From: Branchiostoma floridae
Taxonomy: Eukaryota; Chordata; Leptocardii; Amphioxiformes; Branchiostomatidae
NCBI RefSeq assembly: GCF_000003815.2
Contig: NC_049989.1
Location: forward strand, 5,519,245 to 5,583,244
Reading direction: 5' to 3'
DNA: 64,000 nucleotides
The notes under the pieces are model-generated. The model saw only the letters and a program-made list of their open reading frames with translations. It did no database searches and was not told the origin of the DNA. Positions 59,500 through 64,000 of the stretch are shown in pieces (position 1 is the first letter of the stretch; every line of letters starts with the position of its first letter). The translations under genes were made by a program, and so were the position numbers.

Positions 59500-61422
59500 G
59501 AAAAAGAGAGAAAAGTACCTTTTAATATGTGGTTGTTCGATTACAAGTTTTAAAACAATAGAGAATATTTTCTTCACACATTTTCCTTACTACTAACTCT
59601 CATAATCCTTTACAAGAAAAAGGAATGTGTTTAACTTCAAAGAGATTCTAGACAGGTACCATGTACGATTTTAAATCCTTGACCTTTCAAAGATTTACCT
59701 ATATTGCACAATACAAAAGTTTGAATGGTTGGATATTCTAAGTGAACAATCATTCTGAAATCCTTTTTTTACTTAGTAGAATTATTCAATAGAAACCATT
59801 GTACAAAGTCTTGTTAGAACAGTCATCACATTGTGGTAAAAGAATTTCCTGTGATCACGGAAACAAAGAGTCTTATCATATCCGGAGGAAGAGAAGACAA
59901 TCCAATCAATTAGGGTGTTCCTAATTGTCTTGTCAGCACGCTACTTGTCCCAAAGGGACAAGACAGGTATGCTGGAAGGAGTTATTCAACAGGTACTTCC
60001 TACCAGGGGATTTTTACAAATGGCACTTTCTTTGTGTACTAAACCCAGGGCCACTCCAGCTGTCCCATCATTGTGTGATTGAAAATTGTTTTCTCCGAAA
60101 AATACTTGACCTAGTCTGAAAATTGTGTTCTCCAAAAAATACTTTATCTAGTTCGAAAATTGTTTTCTCTGGAAAATACTTGACCTAGTCTGAAAATTGT
60201 GTTCTCCAAAAAATACTTTATCTAGTTCGAAAATTGTTTTCTCTGGAAAATACTTGACCTAGGCTGAAAATTGTTTTCTCTGAAAAATCTTTGACCTAGT
60301 TTGAAAACTGTTTTCTCCGAAAAATATTTCACCTAATCTGAAACTTGCTCTCTCAGAAAAATATTTCGCGTAGTCTGTCAAAAAATCTGAACTTCATGAC
60401 ACACAATTGATGAAAATGTATTTCCATAAGCTTAAGATTTATTTCCATACTTAAGCTTAAAATGATAGATGTGGCAACAAAAACTAGCAACATGGGCCTG
60501 TAAACAATGAGTGGGACTGAAAAAGATTAAAGCTGGAGACAGCCTGATATAACCTCAGGAATGGCAACAATGTCCAAACTCAGGAAGTCACCTACATTAG
60601 GGGAATTTTTTATGTTGTCAAAATGTGCCCTCAACAATTTAGGCCATAGGTGCACCTTGTTACAACGTACCAACATGAGTTATACCTTTATATTTCATAT
60701 TTTGCAATAATCTGCATATCTATCAAAACATAATCATCTGAGTCCAGGATCTGAGTTTATATAAATGCCAGAGCACTTGTGACAACCAAATTGACCTGAC
60801 ATAATCTGTCTGATCGAGTTGTAATTAATGGTATCTTCAAGATCTCATATTTAAGAGATACAGCATTCCATACTTACCTGTGGTTTAACATAAACATACA
60901 TGTAAACATTTCTATTTACATATGAATCTTATCTTAATCAAAGCCATTATGTTAATTTTTCCTTCCAGTGCTCCAGTCAGGCAACTGTTCCAGCGTAAAC
61001 TAGTTTAATCCAGAATGAATTCGTCCATAATTGTTTTGCTACTTCAAAAGGTTGGACATGTTGGCAGCTGTTTTCATGCATATTCATGTGTAAAAATTGA
61101 ACCAGGCAAGGCAGTGTACTGCTTGGGGGAAATGTCATTGATCAATTTAGCAGGGAAACGGCAAATCAACCAACAAAACAAAAACAGTGATAGTAGCAAA
61201 GATGTTACAAACTGGGTAAGTTATGGTAGCATTTATAGCAAATGAAGTGATATGCTTAGAGCTTTGACCTGTGGGCACTGATGCATGCATGTGCATGATA
61301 GATATCTTGCATTTTGCTTTAAGGAAAACGTGCTTCGCACAAAAGATTGTACGTACACAAAGATGTGACTGGTATACGACTTAGATGAATGAGAAGACTG
61401 CGCCAAACACCAAACTCCTTCC
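59500..61422. other. Interval between RAB exon 1 and the next gene
   Basis: Contains a 37-bp minisatellite and otherwise AT-rich noncoding DNA. The RAB leader exon and the 3' UTR of the next gene should both be here, but neither boundary is visible; a minus AATAAA is near 60437. Confidence 0.5.
60081..60376. repeat. 37-bp minisatellite, eight units
   Basis: Units begin GAAAATTGTTTTCTCCGAAA and end CTTGACCTAGTCT, at 60081 and every 37 bp. Units 2 and 4 are identical and units 3 and 5 differ by one base, showing a 74-bp dimer duplication. The last units are the most diverged. Confidence 0.9.
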
Positions 61423-62936
61423 TCAGAAGGACAGCTTCTTCTTGGAGAAGGCTGGAACCATCTTCCCCTCCGCTGGTGGCGTCTCAAAGTGTCCGTTTGT
61501 CTGGGACTGAAGCTTCCTGTACCTGCAAGAGGATTAACTTAAGGTTAAAACTTCATTACATTTTGGGTGATGACCTCCAAAGGTAGTTGACAGAAAACTT
61601 ACATACGATAGGTGTAGTCAGTACCACAGAAATTGGTAGCAACAACTTGTTGTTGTACCATCCATTACTAATTCATGTAACTTTGGTGTCATTACCTGAT
61701 TAGATGCTGAACACTATGGAAATTAACTTACAAAGGCAGTGTCTGAATACCTATGTATATATATAGTCTACAGATTTATGTGTCCAAAGATACAAATCTA
61801 AGACTCTTAACATGTGCTACTTAAGTTATAGTTGTACCAGCAGCAATACATAGCCTTGGGGCCTTTTCTCCTGGTGATTTTATGTTGTTGGAAAAGTCTC
61901 ATTCTTACACATTTATTACATATTAGCCTTTTACATATGATCTTCAAGCCTATCAAGTATCTGTTATCAATTATGTGCTTAGAAAATGGCAAAAGACCAT
62001 TTAATTTTGTGACCCTGAACAGACTACAAATACACAGGCTCTTTGTCCTGGATGAACCACTATAAGCCAGTTTCAAGGACATGCAGTTTCAATGGACCAT
62101 ATGATTGTAAGTACTTGTATATATGACTACATGTCAGTGTGGACCTTATGAGGTGATACTGAAGCTTTTTAGGAAGCTGTCTTAGACCCTTCAGGACAAG
62201 ACAGAGACATGTGATACTGAAAATTATAATATAAAACTTATTAAAAGTAGTGCTAGTGTTATGACACAAACTACAAATGAGCACATTGGAAATGAAAGGT
62301 TTTGATTTACTGCATTCAACTAAGAGTATAAAGCAGAAAAGATAAGTAAAAAAAGTTGCATCTTAACTATAAATGTTAGTAAATCACCTCTGTAAGTTGC
62401 AATATATCATGAAAAATCATGCTGCTGAAAATTAACTAGGGGTTGGAAAGAAATTGCCACAACATACTGGTGGCTGTTCACAAGACTTAAGACATGACCA
62501 CTTGAAAGTCTTATGTTATAAAACAGCAAACATACACCACATGTACAGTGCAAAATGTACTTAAGTCCAATGAACCAAAAGCTCAAATTACCAACCTCAA
62601 AATTGACACCACAAACAATGCATATGTAGCTTGCAGGCTACAAACATAATGGCCAAGACCCATAATGGCCGTCCTTAATGACAACTGCTGTACTACAAAT
62701 GGCGCGAAAGAATTTAACAAGGCGCAGAAACCCTGAGAAAGTGATTATGTAGATAGGGCGAGGAAAGATATTACGTCTCAGCGAGACACAGGCAAGGAGT
62801 ACAAGTCACAGTCTACCAACCTCTCGGCCACTTCTGTCGGAGTCGACTTGGTCGAGTCATGATGATGGCCGACGTGCGTTTTCGACTCGGGTGAAATCTC
62901 GATCACCAAAGTCCAGTTCTGTGGTGCCTTGATCAT
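61423..62936 (-). CDS. Small unrecognised protein, two exons
   Basis: Exons 62936-62821 and 61522-61423 join in phase to 71 codons: MIKAPQNWTLVIEISPESK, then a His/Ser/Thr segment (HVGHHHDSTKSTPTEVAERY), RKLQSQTNGHFETPPAEG and a basic end, PAFSKKKLSF. Both splice sites are good (GTTGGT donor, TCTTGCAG acceptor). The frame is open upstream of this Met and would add a hydrophobic stretch (ALSLLLSVQVLTVIMI), so the true start, and whether there is a membrane or signal segment, are open. The family is not recognised. The gene lies upstream of the RAB gene on the same strand. Confidence 0.5.
61523..62820. other. Intron of the small unrecognised gene
   Basis: AT-rich with short shadow ORFs only. 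Confidence 0.5.
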
Positions 62937-64000
62937 AATTACCGTCAACACTTGTACAGAAAGCAACAAACTCAGAGCATGTGTTCCACCCACTACACCG
63001 AGAACTGAGGTGATTGGATGCAGGTGCTGCACTGCCAGGTGTTAGGACCACAACTAATAGCAGGGGAGAGAACAGCTTATCCGGGCCTTAGCGTCTGTCC
63101 AAATGGCAGGCGTGCCTGCGTGCAGCATTCTTTCTACTGGGGTTTGGCTAATGCGGTTTACTGACAAAGAGGGTAAAAAGCTGCCTGAGGGGACCAAAGT
63201 GGGACGTCATCGGGTCTGGCATTGCTCCTCCTCGCCCGGCCCGCTTGCCCCCAGGGCACTGGTTTTGCGAGGATCCTCAGAAGTTCGCTGGAGTGTGACT
63301 GAGATCTCGTGACGTTCTTGTGACACGTGTCTTGGCAAGGCAACGGCCGAAACAAAAGGGTTACAGCAGGGGTACAGCAATGACAAAGGTGTGACACTGT
63401 GAAGAGTGTGCTAAATGGGACTCTCTAGGTCCTTGACATTCGACACTCATACTAGATCTATACCGGTCAGCTGTTTATATATCACAGCGCCAACTTCGTA
63501 GAAACTTCAAATTTTTCAACTGACAGTTTTCAACTTACCCTTACAGACGTTTATAACCTAATTTCCAATGGGTCTTCCCAGTGCACAACCTACAGGATTG
63601 TTTATTCGATCCATCCCTATTATACTTCAACACCTACGCGCATGAAACCCGTTGCAGTGTTGGAAACTTCTGCACAATATTTTTCACTCACCTGTCAGCT
63701 GGAGGCTACCCAAGTTACTTCCGGTTTGGTGTAAATCTCGTACAATACCGCGAGAACAAGGACGAGTGTTCTTGCCATCTCAACAAACGCACCTACCGAT
63801 CTTCAATTTTGCACGGCCAAAGTAAAAGACAAGACAGAGTAAATATGACAAAATTTAATCAAAAGAAATACTGGCATATTACAAAGCAAATACCTGAGCT
63901 TTTTTATAGATCTTTCTCTTTTATTTGCCCCAGAGTCTCTGAGAAGTAAAAATTGCGTTTGGAAGTTCTCCCTGACTTTTAGATAGGGAAACCCGTCCAC
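62937..64000. other. Upstream flank of the small gene
   Basis: GC-richer from about 63040 to 63320, compatible with a promoter or first exon, but no exon can be fixed. No other gene seen to the window end. Confidence 0.4.

Noticed and set aside
62857-63051. Alternative frame ORF over the small gene's first exon
   Set aside because: It ends in a stop before the donor and has no partner; the overlapping frame splices cleanly to 61522.
1-64000. CRISPR arrays, bacterial operons or phage genes
   Set aside because: The repeats are eukaryotic transposon and satellite types and the genes are spliced.

Overview
This is eukaryotic nuclear DNA from an intron-rich invertebrate. Genes are split into many short exons with GT..AG junctions, lie in introns crowded with short inverted-repeat elements, and all read on the minus strand. 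Protein content (RAB34/36, an RPC9/CRCP subunit, a Ras-association scaffold) and repeat style (CTGTAAATG-ended MITEs, tRNA-derived SINEs, a LINE tail) suggest a deuterostome such as amphioxus. The species is an inference; no search was possible.

Layout. 1650-24210: one large gene of 29 coding exons, which I assembled by hand. Every junction keeps the frame and gives a 1432-residue protein ordered as proline-rich region, SAM, SAM, RA, RA, coiled coil, PDZ, coiled coil, Rab11-FIP-like Rab-binding helix. I do not recognise a vertebrate orthologue with this order. 24.3-34.2 kb: a promoter-like CpG-rich patch near 30.0 kb, exons of a small secreted protein (33884 downward, possibly ending at 24309), a 245-bp tandem array full of POU-octamer dyads, a LINE tail and microsatellites. 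34.2-45.1 kb: about 11 kb with no convincing gene, holding a long hairpin, foldback elements and SINE pieces. 45167-47401: complete RPC9/CRCP gene (6 exons, 148 residues). 49820-59250: complete RAB34/RAB36-type GTPase (10 exons, 274 residues) with a possible polyglutamine N-terminal extension. 61423-62936: two exons encoding an unrecognised protein of 71 residues or more.

How the genes relate. The large scaffold combines two Ras/Rap-type binding modules, a PDZ domain and a Rab11-effector-like C-terminus, so it could link Ras-family signalling or junctions to recycling endosomes. RAB34/36 is another membrane-traffic GTPase in the window, but nothing in the sequence shows that the two work together. 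RPC9 is a housekeeping RNA polymerase III subunit. The strongest leads are the scaffold architecture, a run of decayed copies of one of its own coiled-coil exons, a MITE insertion proven by a duplicated empty site, and the secreted-protein reading frame that may end inside the scaffold's 5' leader.
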